64,000 nt of DNA. It comes from Sphagnum compactum (lineage: Eukaryota > Bryophyta > Sphagnopsida > Sphagnales). The notes beneath the pieces were generated by a model that was given only the letters and a program-made list of their open reading frames with translations, was not told the DNA's origin and did no database searches. Below, piece after piece: positions 34,638 through 46,725 of this stretch. Both the position numbers and the translations under genes were made by a program. The stretch lies in assembly GCA_965153455.1 (NCBI GenBank), contig OZ234498.1, positions 16,182,001-16,246,000 on the forward strand, written 5' to 3'. Numbering within the stretch: position 1 is the stretch's first letter; every line of letters starts with the position of its first letter.

Positions 34638-36540
34638 CATTTAAAGGATGGCCACTTTAGAGGGGGGTTGGTCCAAAGCTAATATTACAAAAAAGGCTTA
34701 TGTGCATAATAAATGTTCAATTTGAAGTTCTTCCCAATTACTTCATAGAAACTATTGTTGGAAACGCATATCCAAGGTTTTCCCAAATAACATACTAGAT
34801 AACTAATTAAAAGCTATTGGTTATCTATAATAGGTTTGACATGCTAATTGATTCCCTGTAACCAGCAAATTTGAACCAATTATCAAACATAACTTCATTA
34901 TTCATAGGATTGAGATGATTAGTGTAATCTATTAATGTTTCTAGCAAAAGTTGTGTGCATGTATCAATTTGTTCATCCATGAAGAGGCATGATTATAAAA
35001 GATTTGATGAGGACAATCAAAAATTGGATGGATATGATGAGAGTTTTGGGAATGTCATCCATTCATCATGGGCCTTACACACTTTACAACTTGAGACAAT
35101 TGTTATCATAAGGCTGAACATACTTAGAACCATTTTCTGTTAAGCCACTATGATCACAGATTCAACCCCAACAACAGGATTCTTATTCCACCACATTTTG
35201 ATTATTGCCACCTCGTAGCTTTATAAATCAAACATTGACCAAATGCAAAGTTGTGTGAGTTGTGAATGAAAAGATGACATGTTTTTTTTAATGAGATTAT
35301 GTGTTCTTTTTCACTTCTTTCGAAAGTTCTTTACATATGAAATGTTTCTAATGGTCTTAACATTAATTGCCTACATATTTCTAACCAAGCCAAGTTACAA
35401 CTATCAAATGAAAAGTGCTTGGTCATGCAACAAAAAATAAAGCCCCATTTTTAATGACTTTCCCTCAGGCTGCTATGATTGCATTTTCACAAGAAGTAAA
35501 GGCTCCAATTATAATGGCTTTTTCTTAGGCTACTATGATCACATTTACAAAGACTGTCAGCACAGTAGCCTAATGGAAAGAGACCAGTAGGAGCTAGAGG
35601 CACATTCCACATAACATACAAGGGGCCTCTTGTAGGCATAAGGCGCCTTCTCTTTTTGAGAAGACATTATTAATGTATTTAAAGTGCCCTCCAAATACAC
35701 CTGGAAACTTCTCCAATGCTTCATAGATATAATAATCCATGCTTCCTGCTTTTTCTTCTTCAACAACCACCACCTCATGGCATAACGGCTTTGCACCTCA
35801 TGGCAAGGTTGAAGTAACACCTGCTGAACATTCCTCAAGATGTGGGACCAAATGAGCTCTACATTGTTCCCAAGTCTCTCCCTAACAGGCAGAGCCCACA
35901 CACAGTAGTGAAGCTAGTAACTTATGATGACACACATATACAACGTCTCTCACAAAGGAAAACGTGTCAAATGACCAGAAGTTGTTGATGCAAAACAGAC
36001 CGTGTGTGCAGCTGAAATCACAGGAAACTGAGAAGCCATGAAAGTCCCCCCTAACGCATTTCTAGACATTAGAAAAACAACCTTGACAAATTTAGTATGC
36101 CCCCCTCCATTTTGGGATGGAAGAGTGTCTTTACTGCAAATTAAAGGATATGAACGCAAAATATGACGACAACAACAAAAGCTGCTAAGAATTTCTTGAT
36201 AAGAACTTTCATAGCAATAGAGTTTTGCTTGGCACCAATGCAAACTGAAATTCTGAAAGTCTTCTTCCTTCACTCAGCGACACGTTGTTCCAAACTTCTC
36301 GTCTCTTTGGTTATCGGCCCTTTCAACGCCTCCGGACCAACGCGGAAAAGAACACATCCACACAATCGACTTGGCCACATGACGCTCAACAACGCCGCCT
36401 AGTAACGTCCGAGCTGCCAAAACAAATAAAGACTGAAAACAAAGACAGCAGTCGCCGCACAAAGCAGCGCACACGGTATGACAAAAACGAAACAGCCACA
36501 AGCAGAAGCAGAAAAAGAACAAATGCTTGTGGCTTTCTAA
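34638..36540. other. Intergenic DNA upstream of the CDPK promoter
   Basis: Changes from AT-rich to a more balanced, CpG-containing composition at about 35.5-36.3 kb. Minus-strand frames of 107-114 codons at 35557-35901 and 35950-36273 show no recognised domain and are not strong enough to call as genes. Confidence 0.4.
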
Positions 36541-37660
36541 AACAGGTAAAACCCTAAAAACCCTAAACCCTGTTTCAATTCACATTTCTTGGCTTCATTC
36601 GTGTATGGGAGAACTCAACCATTAATGCTTATCGCGCTCATGTTCAGGTTTGTCACGCGTAAAATGGCTGGAGTTGCAGGAAAGCTTGGACGGGAATCCT
36701 TCACTTCAAACGATATGTCACTCAGCCTTGATTTGAAAATCCTTGCAAGGAGCAAATTCTTTGCAAAAGTCTTAGGAATGAATGCTTGTCGTGCGCATTG
36801 GCGAGAGTTGCCATGAATTTGGCAGCCAATTTATTTATTTAAAAATCGCTCACTCAGCCACGATTCGTAGCTTGTTTCGTTCGGTTATGAGCGCAGGAGG
36901 AATTGCGAAATCGCGGGTCATGTGGAGGCTAGAACGGCGAGGAGTAGAGCGGGATGCTTCGGCTCCAGAACTGATGATCATAACACACACGCTTTGTGAA
37001 TCCACGCGTTTCGCTTCATGATATCCTTTCCAACGCATACGTAGCCAACCGGACGTTCGGGGATTTTTTTTTTTTTTTTTTGGTTTTTTTTTTCCCTCTC
37101 TTTTGGTTTTCATCCAAGAATTTCCGCATCAGGAATCATCGTGGGAAGCAGCAGGACGGGAGGGATGAGAATGGGGGAACATACACGCGTGGTTGGCTGC
37201 TTGTGGAGCTCATGTTGACAACAGTAATTGGGGTGCCCGGGAAGCTCCCCGAGCGAGAGCATCTATTCGATCCACGGAACCTTAGTTCAGGATTCTGACG
37301 AAATCTCGGAATGGGGTATGATGGAGTTTTGATCGCGTCTGGAGTTGGTCGTGTTGGGTGGTCTGCTAGCATGCTTAGTTTTTTTCATTTAGTTTTTGGT
37401 TTTGGGGTTTCGTACCTCATTTGCAAGAGGCGCGGATGAGGTACGAGTCCCCTCGGGGCGAAGTGTTTTTGAATGGACTTCGTGTAACGTACGTTAAATA
37501 GGTTGTGCGCGCGCGCGAGAGAGAGAGCCTTATTTGACCTCTGAAGGCTGTTTGGGTGGGAGCTAAAGGTTTTTATTAGTACGGATTTGTGTCTTTTGCT
37601 GGAACCCGTGTCTTACATGATAACAAAGGCCGCTCCTTTCGAGCTGCAAAGCGAGAATCG
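36541..37660 (+). promoter_or_regulatory. CpG-rich promoter and 5' leader region of the CDPK gene
   Basis: Three telo-box motifs (ACCCTAA) lie in the cluster at 36548-36571, a common element of plant housekeeping promoters. T-tracts (T18 and T10) lie at 37064-37093. An alternating GC tract running into a GA tract is at 37505-37528, about 130-155 bp before the ATG, in a position typical of plant 5' leaders. CpG density is far higher than in the surrounding DNA, consistent with an unmethylated promoter. The transcription start is not determinable, and a leader intron is possible. Confidence 0.5.
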
Positions 37661-37769
37661 ATGGGAAACTGCTGTGGAGGATCTTCGGGAGCCAATTCTA
37701 GAAAGGAGCGGAGACCGAATCCTTTTGCGCAGGATGGATATCACGTGGCTGGGAACCAGATACTGGTGA
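37617..37769 (+). promoter_or_regulatory. Upstream ORF overlapping the CDPK start codon
   Basis: An ATG at 37617-37619 opens a 50-codon frame that is out of register with the CDPK and ends at the stop at 37767-37769, 100 nt inside the CDPK coding region. If the transcript includes it, ribosomes starting here would bypass the CDPK ATG, lowering translation. A leader intron or a start site downstream of 37617 would remove it. Confidence 0.4.
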
Positions 37770-39232
37770 ACCAGCCGAAAGCTTCTATCGCAGACAAGTA
37801 TACGTTGGGAGCGGAGCTTGGTCGAGGGGAGTTTGGCATCACCTATTTGTGCGTAGACAAGGATACTCAAGAGGTTTACGCTTGCAAGTCCATCTCCAAA
37901 CGCAAGTTGAGGACTGCTGTGGATGTGGAGGATGTCCGACGCGAGGTCGCCATCATGAGGCACTTGCCTCAGCATCCCAATATTGTCTCTCTAAAAGGTG
38001 CGTGTGAAGATGATGAAGCTGTCCATCTGGTCATGGAACTGTGTGAAGGTGGTGAGCTTTTCGACCGAATCATCGCTCGGGGTCATTACACTGAGCGAGC
38101 TGCAGCTGGAGTGACTCGCACAATTGTGGAGGTTATACAGCTTTGTCACACTCAGGGAGTGATGCATCGGGACCTGAAACCTGAGAACTTTTTGTTCGCC
38201 AACAAGACTGAAAACTCGCCTCTCAAGGCCATCGACTTTGGACTTTCTGTGTTTTTCAAGCCAGGAGAGAGATTTTCTGAGATTGTTGGCAGCCCGTATT
38301 ACATGGCACCAGAGGTCTTGAAGCGGAACTATGGACCTGAGATTGATGTGTGGAGTGCAGGTGTCATACTTTACATATTGCTTTGTGGTGTTCCTCCATT
38401 CTGGGCTGAAACAGAACAAGGAGTTGCACAAGCTATTCTGAGAGGAAATCTGGATTTTAGGAGGGAACCTTGGCCCAAGGTTTCTGACTCTGCAAAATCC
38501 CTAGTGCGGCACATGCTGGAACCTGATCCAAAAGAGCGATACAATGCTCAGCAGGTTTTGGACCATCCATGGCTTCAGAATGCCAAGAAGAATTCAAATG
38601 TTCCCCTTGATGCAGTGAGGTCAAGATTGAAGCAGTTTGCTGCCATGAATAAGCTCAAGAGGAAGGCCTTGCAGATCATTGCAGAACACCTGGAAGGAGA
38701 TGAAATAGAGGGGTTGAGGGACATGTTTCAGATGATGGACACAGACAATAGTGGTGCCATCACATTTGAGAAGTTGAAAGCTGGTTTGATACAGATTGGT
38801 TCTCATCTGACTGAGGCAGAAGTACGACTGCTGATGGATGCAGCAGATGTTGATAGCAATGGTTCCTTGGACTATGGAGAGTTTGTTGCAGCAACAATTC
38901 ATCTTCAACGGCTTGACAATGATGACCACTTACATAAGGCTTTTACCCACTTTGATGCAAATAATAGTGGATATATTGAGATGCAGGAGCTCAGAGCAGC
39001 TATAGGTGACAATTTGGTGGCTGATGAGATGAGTGTGATCAATGGCATTCTAGAAGAAGTGGACACTGACAGGGATGGCCGCATAAGCTTTGAGGAGTTT
39101 GCTGCTATGATGCGAAGAGGTACAGATTGGAGGAAAGCTTCCAGACAATATTCTAGGGATCGATTCAACAGTCTCAGCATGAAATTGTTCAGAGATGGAT
39201 CAATGCAAACATCCAATTACTCAAGGAGATAA
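37661..39232 (+). CDS. CPK: Calcium-dependent protein kinase, group III type, intronless
   Basis: A 523-residue Ca2+-activated Ser/Thr kinase. I chose the ATG at 37661 because it gives MGNCC (myristoylated Gly2, palmitoylated Cys4/5), the usual start of this family; the frame extends upstream only through non-ATG codons. Kinase domain about 47-305: GRGEFG loop at 54-59, Lys76, HRD at 169-171, DFG at 192-194, APE at 216-218. The autoinhibitory junction is about 311-345. EF-hand loops start at Asp360, Asp396, Asp432 and Asp468. EF2-4 are canonical; EF1 has Lys371 at position 12 where Glu normally binds calcium. The phrases [13 protein letters not shown] and [20 protein letters not shown] match the group containing Arabidopsis CPK7/8/10/30/32. 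Full length, no lesions. Angiosperm members have several introns; this one has none in the coding region, so retrogene origin is possible. Confidence 0.96.
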   Translation: MGNCCGGSSGANSRKERRPNPFAQDGYHVAGNQILVNQPKASIADKYTLGAELGRGEFGITYLCVDKDTQEVYACKSISKRKLRTAVDVEDVRREVAIMRHLPQHPNIVSLKGACEDDEAVHLVMELCEGGELFDRIIARGHYTERAAAGVTRTIVEVIQLCHTQGVMHRDLKPENFLFANKTENSPLKAIDFGLSVFFKPGERFSEIVGSPYYMAPEVLKRNYGPEIDVWSAGVILYILLCGVPPFWAETEQGVAQAILRGNLDFRREPWPKVSDSAKSLVRHMLEPDPKERYNAQQVLDHPWLQNAKKNSNVPLDAVRSRLKQFAAMNKLKRKALQIIAEHLEGDEIEGLRDMFQMMDTDNSGAITFEKLKAGLIQIGSHLTEAEVRLLMDAADVDSNGSLDYGEFVAATIHLQRLDNDDHLHKAFTHFDANNSGYIEMQELRAAIGDNLVADEMSVINGILEEVDTDRDGRISFEEFAAMMRRGTDWRKASRQYSRDRFNSLSMKLFRDGSMQTSNYSRR

Positions 39233-42200
39233 TGAGCCTGGACTTGTAACATTGGCGAGAGTTGTGTCCAAGAGTTTTTCTGTCAGTGTCTGCTGGTTGC
39301 AGCTTTTTGACCAGAGTCTCATGTCAGAAGAAACAAGAAATACAGAGATTTGTAGTTGGTAATATAGAGAGGCCTGCAGCTCAGATACAGCACATATGGA
39401 GATGTTTGGGTTGACTTGTTGTGGTGCCATTACAAGGATCGGGTTCTGCTCCACCACTTGGGTTCTTCGTCAGCAGTTTGGTCAACATTACTTTTCTGAT
39501 TTGTTGGAGGTTTGAGTCCACAGGAAGTAATTTAAGGAGGTGGTCACAGATATGTGACATTCGACAATTAGCACACACCATGCTGGAGTCTGAACTGGTT
39601 GTGTATGTAGGGAGGCTGTGGTTGGTGCAAAAAACCCTTGTCAATTCAATGGGCAACTTTTTTGGTATTTTGTTGGCTGTCAACTACAAATGCCATGAAT
39701 TCAGGAAGTTTCACTTGTTCTTATAGCCAACGCCTCTTTGGTGTACATTGATCACTTTGTGTGCCAGTTTGCATTTTTAGCGGCCTTCCAAGCCCAAGGG
39801 TTCCAAGCAACAGAGCCTTGTGGATCTGGTTGGCTCTAAGAGGCTGGAACAGGCCTATTCATTGATTATAGGCCTAGCCTTGTATGGTATGTCTCTCCCT
39901 GTGTCTCTGTTTTATCACTTTTGTGGCTTGTATGTAAAATTTAGGAGTCTCATAGGACATTGAGGATGGGCTTCTCTTCTAGAATTGTTGTCTCAAACTC
40001 TTCACAGGCTTGAAGATTACAGCCTACAGATGGATTTTTCAGTTGTGTATCAAATGTTGACTCTCAATCAACATAGTTTCATTCCCTAGAACTGGCAGTT
40101 TGTTCCATGGTGACTTGTGAGAAAATGTCCACCACAGATAAGGGCTTTGCTTATGCCTGCTCATGTTCCTGACTGTGCCTGCATAGCTTTGGGACTGCAT
40201 GAGCAGAGACAGCATAACTTTCAGCATAGCTCTGGTCCATATTGTTTACCTCCAAATCTGGGTTTGGGAGCATGAGGTGCTTTGTAGCTTGAAGCTAAGA
40301 AAGCTCCTCCAAGTGAAAGCTTATCAGATAGGTGCAGTCTAATTCAGAGAAATTATGGTATTGTTCACAAGATACTGACATGATGACTGAATCTTCCCCT
40401 TGCCTCTAGAAACCAGACAAACTCAGAGTGTAGATTTTTGTACAATTATTTGCACAAAAATTCAGAACAGACTACATGTAATTGTACTGCACTCACTGTT
40501 AGGCCCACTGTTAGGAGCTGATGAAGTCATTGGGGAGTAGTGATAGCTAGTTACTGCCATTCATGATGAGGTGAGGGTCTGCTACTGTGTGTGTGACAGT
40601 CGTGACTCCACTCATTCTTGGTATGTTCAATCTGGTTTTGCAGGAACTGACAGATCCATTACCATCAAAGGGTTATTGTCAAGTTTTCTCTGCATTCTCA
40701 TAGATACAATATGGTGTTGCCTGCTGGTGCTTGGCAGATGTATCTGTTCTTCAGTTTGAAAGCTTGATTTAAATGATTGTCCTTCATGCACATCACACTG
40801 ATATCACCAGTGCATGTGATATTGTGTTATATGCATATGCGGATTGCTTGCATCTCTTCTCACAAGCTCTTTTTGAAGTTCTGGTATCTCTGCGCATTAT
40901 GGGCTTGTGCTTGCCTATGTACTTTCCATGCAGCCTTCCTTCATGACATTGCGGTTGGAGGAAGGCACAATGGTTGGACTCAGCTTGGTTTCAGTTGTAC
41001 TGCTAAGGCACTATAAAATGCCAATGCCTAAAGTTTGAAAATTTTGGCAGTGTTTATTGCAGAGACCAATAAGCAAGTGATAAGCAAGAGAAAATGGAAG
41101 GCAACAATAAACAGTTTTGGTAACAATATTGATTTTAGGCTTTATGTCACCAGAATAACTGATCCAAAGGTATATGACCATCTAGCACTTATATATCCAT
41201 TTGGTAACAAAGACTTAGCTGAGGTGCAAGAGAAACAAGATGGGTGAACTTTTGGAGGATAAAGTGGGTATAGCTCGGCCAAGGATCAGGAATCCTTTGG
41301 AATACCATAGTACCTTGGCAACTTTGACACATACCTATCTGTTGAATAATTATATATTTGGAATTCTCATTTTGAATAATAGAATATTCCTGAAGATTCA
41401 ATATTTTCATTCACAAAATATTGCTCTTGGAAAATTAGAATTTGAAACATTTCGGAAAATAATAGAATTAGTGGATGAAAGCTGCCAATGTACTGTGCTA
41501 ATCATTTTGAAGATTCCAAATGCAGGAATACCCAGCAGATAATGGCTAGTTTCAGTGTTACTTCAAAAATTTGAAACTCCAACTATTGGGTCTTGGAGAT
41601 GCAAAGAGGGTTACCACTTGTGTTTGTCTAGTTGGGATGGTAAAAGTGTAAGCAAATAGATGACCTTAAACCCTAAAACAGGGTCATCATGCTTCCAGGA
41701 CTTTGGAGGGACCTCAAACAGGGATTTCTGAAAGTTGCTTCGAGGACTTTGGAAGGGACAAAAACAGCAAAATTGATATTCAACAACAAACCTGGATAAG
41801 TAAGTGTGTGGATTCACCAAATCCACCAGACCACTGGAAAGTGAATTAGGGAAGTTGGGATACTTAGAAATTGAGAAAAGCGAGCCGATTTCTGTGGCTG
41901 GCAATGACTGGAGTATGGATCATTGCATTTTCTGGACAAATGGGGCCCCTCTATTTGATTGCATTGGTGAGTATGGAAATCTTTAACTGTGCAAAATGTC
42001 TTTTAGGCCCGCTATATTAATTTGGCCATATTTAGATGATTTTATGAGAATTTTGATATCTAGATTGAACAAAGAACACTTGGAGTGCTAAAGACAGATT
42101 TGTAATATCTTGGGACGGGCAGTTGTGACAGCAGGAGAGGCCTCTTTTAAGCTTGGTGTTCTTCCAGGTCTTTTGCCCATCTCCTTTTCATACTTGCTTC

Positions 42201-42959
42201 ATTCTAGATGGGTTTAGGTCCTAGAGTTCGTGATTCTCCTCTTTGGGCCATTGTGTGTTCTGTGCTTTTGGGTGTGGTCTTTTGTTTGGTCTTTGATCCT
42301 TTCTTATTTCTTCTCTTGCCAGGTGTTTTCCCTTTTATTATTTATTTATAATAATTTATTAGGTGCATGGGTCATACTGAGATCTAATTAGCTATGGGAG
42401 AGCTTTGGAAAGTTAGATTTTCAGTGGGATTCGCTTCCCCTTACTTGTTGGAGCATGTAAGGAAGGTGAACAGGCAACAACATATTGTGGGTGGCATGGT
42501 AGAATAGAATCATGGTTGGGAACTTTCTCTCAAAGAAGGTCATTTTGGAGGTACAAGTATGTCAAGAAGCATAATGGGCTTCGAGGATGCCCAGCATGTA
42601 ACAAGTCCAGAGCAAAAATTTCAGGGCAGGGTAGGTATATTGGAAACTTTCTTACTTTGTAAAAGACCTGGCAGCCTGCATTCTTTTTCAGTTGTCATCT
42701 GATGTCTGGTGGACCATAGTGACACCTCTTGTGGGAAAAGGATACCTCTTATTTATCCAACAGAGGGTTGGGGCCCTCAAATCTTCCTTTGACCTGGGCT
42801 ACTGCCTTTGTTGAACTTTAGGAGGCTTTATAGTTTCACATAAAGCACTGGGCAGATTTTTTGTTGTGTAGTTGGAGGGCACCTTACTTCAGAGAACTTT
42901 TCCTCTGTGATGAGCGGGCAGTTCGGAAAACATATTCCTTCTCCTGCCTTCCTTTCATT
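39233..42959. other. 3' UTR and downstream flank of the CDPK gene
   Basis: The first several hundred bases should be CDPK 3' UTR, but I could not fix the poly(A) site. Composition is less AT-rich than the distal intergenic DNA up to about 42.8 kb. Open frames up to about 100 codons show no recognisable domains. Confidence 0.45.
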
Positions 42960-43085
42960 TTTCCAAAATGCCTGCTTGTGTTTTTTTTTGTTTTTCTGTG
43001 ATACCCACTGGATATCACACAAAACACCATTAAATAATAAAAATCTGCTTGTTGCTTTACACTCGGTAACACCCTTGACCATGGG
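42960..43085 (+). repeat. Dispersed repeat, copy 1
   Basis: CAAAATGCCTG, then TGTGATACCCACTGGATATCAC, then GTAACACCCTTGACCATG. The same order with substitutions occurs at 49733-49845, and part of it at about 28990-29070. Probably a fragment of an unclassified transposon. Confidence 0.55.
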
Positions 43086-43384
43086 CTTTTGCCTACACTA
43101 AGGTTTTTAGAGAATGGTGATTCTACATTAGAATCGGTATTTTAATTTTGAGAGCCGTGATTATATATCAGAACTGTTTTTTTTTTTTTTTTTGAACTAT
43201 GGTTACAAATCTTTACAAACCACCTTGAGAATTGCAGATTACTAGGTGCCATTTCTAATAGCTGCGCAACTATGGTATAAGTGCAATAGGTAGTATGGAT
43301 ATGACATTTTAGTCATCGCAAGTTGCAACCTAATGACATATGGCTCATTGCACAATGGCTCTTCCCTACATGATAGGTTCAAAC

Positions 43385-43691
43385 CAGTGTTGGGTAGTTC
43401 TTTGAATTTATAAAGAACTGTCGGTTCTAGTTCTTTATATATTCCAGAATTAAAAAACTGCTGATTCCCGTTCTTTGAAAAAAAAATCAGAAGTAAAGAA
43501 GCACTGCTTCCTGTTATTTCAAGAGCCTTAAAGAAGTGGTGGTTCTCATGAAAGACCTGGGAAAGAAGTGGCGGTTCTCTGGCTGGTTATTTGACTTTTT
43601 CATATTTTTGAGAACCAATGGGTAAGTGAGTATATACCCAGTTTATAACTGGTGGGTATCTGTCCCTCATTCTAAGAACTGTCCAACACTG
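43385..43691. mobile_element. Non-autonomous hAT-type MITE with intact 8-bp target-site duplication
   Basis: Begins CAGTGTTGGGTAGTTCTT and ends AAGAACTGTCCAACACTG, an 18-bp inverted repeat with about two mismatches. It is flanked on both sides by the identical octamer GTTCAAAC (43377-43384 and 43692-43699). Eight-bp duplications and CAGTG-type ends are diagnostic of hAT. The 307-bp interior has no coding capacity and is built of short GGTTCT/AGAACC-type repeats, typical subterminal binding motifs. Confidence 0.92.
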
Positions 43692-43790
43692 GTTCAAACC
43701 AATTTTGACCAATTCTGGATTCTTGGTTTGACACCTGGCTAGGGTAGACTGGCCTATCATTGATCGCCTGCCTATGACTGAACATGTATT

Positions 43791-44305
43791 TATATCTTCA
43801 TCATATGTGCTTCATTTTGAGTGATTTAAAATGTTATGAGAGCTCTACCTCAAGCTCTGGAAATCATCTTTGAAGTGCAAAGGAAAGGAGTAACGAAAAA
43901 ATAACAAGAAAAAAAAAAGCTTTCCAACTTACAAAACGTTTTCTTATTTTTTCTTCTCTTTGGACCCCTCCTACTTGGAAACCTCATAACTTTTTTATTT
44001 TTTATTCATTTTAAATGATTTAAAATGCTATAGAAGTGCCACCTGAAGTTCTACAAATCATCTTGCAACTCTAATAGCAACAAAGTAACATACAATGATT
44101 TTTTGAGGTGTTTGGGAATCGGCTTTGGTAGTGTTCAGTGGTTTTTTTTGTGAGTTCTCGACCCCCTTAACTTTGGGGGACCGTAACTTTGTCATTTCTA
44201 ATTTGTTTTTGACAATTGCTAGTGTGTCAAATGTGCCAAGAGATGCCAAGAAAAGGGATTCAAGTTTGGTTTGGACACCAGAAGCAATGAGCCCTGCCCT
44301 TGGAT
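43791..44305 (-). repeat. Dispersed repeat, copy 2 (inverted relative to 31266-31777)
   Basis: Reverse-complement homologue of the copy at 31266-31777, with similarity along its whole length and many substitutions. It begins about 90 bp from the hAT MITE. No intact protein. Confidence 0.75.
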
Positions 44306-46329
44306 CCAGCCTGCCTTGAGCACTAAGTGTTCGGTCATTGGTCGGTCTGCCCTACTAGGATCACAAATGATAGATTTTGGAAAAACCAAAATCAAAACCA
44401 ATGTGGTGTGCTCTTGGAACCACACCAGTTGAACTAGCCTCTTGTTGGAATTAAATGGAATTGAAAACTAGTTGTAAATATTTTTGTGGATGTTTTAATT
44501 TTCTAAGAAAATAAGCATTACTTTTTGTAGTTTTCCAAGGCTAAAAGGTATCACTTTTTGGACAAGGTTGTATGTACTTTTGTGTTTTTGAGTTAGGTGA
44601 CTGTTTTTAAGTAGCTATACAACTTTAAGTACAAAAAAAATTGGTTTGATCAATGAAGTTGTATTTAAGAGCTCAACAATAGTGAAGTGCATCACTATTT
44701 GAAACCCTAAATTATACACCTTAAATTATGCTATCCATGAATAAAGGATATATATGTGCACAAACAAGCATTCACAACTATTGGATTGTTGACTACTAGT
44801 CATGTGCGTCCTTCTTAAATTACACTTGTCATATTATAATGTACTTCAAGGAACTAGATTCAACATGCACAAAGAAAATAATCCATATCAATCCTCTTTG
44901 AAGCACCGATTTTTATTCATTTCTTTCTCGTTATCATCAATCACTTGTCACAATTATGTAAATCTAGACAACAACATCTTAAGCTGATCATGATTTTTAA
45001 AATGTTGAGAGTTTGTGCAAATCCAATCAAAGAATGTTAGTTGAAAGAAGCAAGGAAGCCCAAATTTTGGTAACCTAGAAATCAATATTTGAAGATCATG
45101 ACACATTCTCTTTCCACCATAGCAAAGTGACATCATGTCATTTTTTTCTATAACAAATGAGTTGTACAACATTAGCTTTGATTTGAACAAGTTTTCACTA
45201 TCTTTTTATTTTGCAACAAGTGTCCCAAATAATAAGAAAATGGAAATTGATAGTTATGCAAGACAACCATTATCATCATGACCATTAATTAGAAACTTAA
45301 AAGCATTGAAGAAAAATGGAATTAACACAATTCTATCATGATATTTCACTAAAGCTTTTAATTTGTTAGATCTAAACATTTGAAAAAATCTTCAAATGTA
45401 TTATTGAGATTATAATTCATATTCTAATCATAAAGAACAAAAATAACTAATAGCCTTAAAGTCATTATGGACGAGTTGTTTAAACCAATAGTTATTTAGA
45501 ACATGATGTGACACATTTCATCTATTAGTCATAAAGGACATATGTGAAGTCATTAGTAATAGTTTAATCATTGTGTGATTATTTTTATTATTACTAATTG
45601 GACCAAAAAATTGAGCACTATTAATTTTTTAAATTTATTATTTATTATCATAAAATTATTATAATATAATATAAATAATAAGATTTTTTATTTTGATTAA
45701 TTTTTATTTCATTATTTTTTATCTTATCAATTGTTGACATGTGTCACCACTTCAACTAGGTTAAAAAATCAATTTTAAATGGCCAAGTATACCACCTAAT
45801 CTACTTAGGTAGTCTAGGTAGATAATGAATATTCAATCAATTTTCTATTGTTGACCACAACGAATGTCAATTGTGAAATTTGATCTTTGAACTCCAAGGA
45901 TGGAATTCAACTCTTTTACCACCAAGCCACCCCACTTATTGTGTAAGTAATTTAGTGCTTATTCTCTTTAGACCATATTTCATTAAAACATTACACAAAA
46001 CTTCAAATTTGATAATTCATATTTTATTGATAATTTCTCCAAATAAAAAAATTGAATATTTATTCATGAATTTCTTTCAATGATGTCACAATTAAATATA
46101 TATTTTAAATGTAAATTTATTTCAAAACAAAAACATAAGATTTTTAAAAAAATAACATTTCAGTGATCATTATTTGAAAAAAATCAATTCAAACACATGA
46201 TTTGTAAATGGAAAACCATTGTGGATAATACAAAAATAAATGAAATATATTTTTCATATCTTAAACCTTCATTTGATTTAGGAATTTATATTATAAAATT
46301 TTATTTCCAATATATGTCATAATTTACTA
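44306..46329. other. AT-rich intergenic DNA, no gene seen
   Basis: Becomes extremely AT-rich after about 45.6 kb. Only short low-complexity frames are present, without family resemblance. Confidence 0.55.
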
Positions 46330-46725
46330 ATAAATTTTAATTTAAACATATGAGTCCATATAATTTATCCACGTAAAATATTTATAAATGGATCATAAAT
46401 CAATTATATATATAAGTTTTTATATTAATCATATTAAGTATGATGAATATATTTAATCTAAAAATATTTTAGTTAAGTTTTCAAAATACTAATTAATATT
46501 ATTATTATTTTTTTTGAAATTATACATTTCCCACATCTTACATTTCTATTTAATTTTTAAGTTAAAATATACAAATTTATTTATAATATATCTTTTTAAA
46601 CCATTAAAATTTATTTCAATGTATAATAATTAATTTATTCACATATAATATTTGAAAATGGATCATATATCAAGTATATATTTTTAAATGTAATATATAT
46701 TTTTATATTACTTATACATGTACAA
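46330..46725. repeat. Old direct duplication, period about 270 bp
   Basis: TAATTTATCCACGTAAAATATTTATAAATGGATCATAAATCAA-TATATAT at 46361 on recurs as TAATTTATTCACATATAATATTTGAAAATGGATCATATATCAAGTATATAT at 46631 on (quoted in broken form; compare positions). Extremely AT-rich and non-coding. Confidence 0.5.

Noticed and set aside
35557-36273. Two minus-strand frames of 107-114 codons just upstream of the CDPK promoter, as a divergent gene
   Set aside because: No recognisable domain, no convincing splice pattern and Cys/Trp-rich composition typical of antisense or random frames.
37991-39216. Minus-strand frames of 100-146 codons across the CDPK
   Set aside because: They are shadows of the intact plus-strand CDPK, whose kinase and EF-hand motifs are unambiguous.
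43137-43193. T17 tract as the poly(A) of an antisense retrocopy or of the CDPK
   Set aside because: It lies 4 kb beyond the CDPK stop, in the wrong orientation for a CDPK retrocopy, with no matching flanking repeats.
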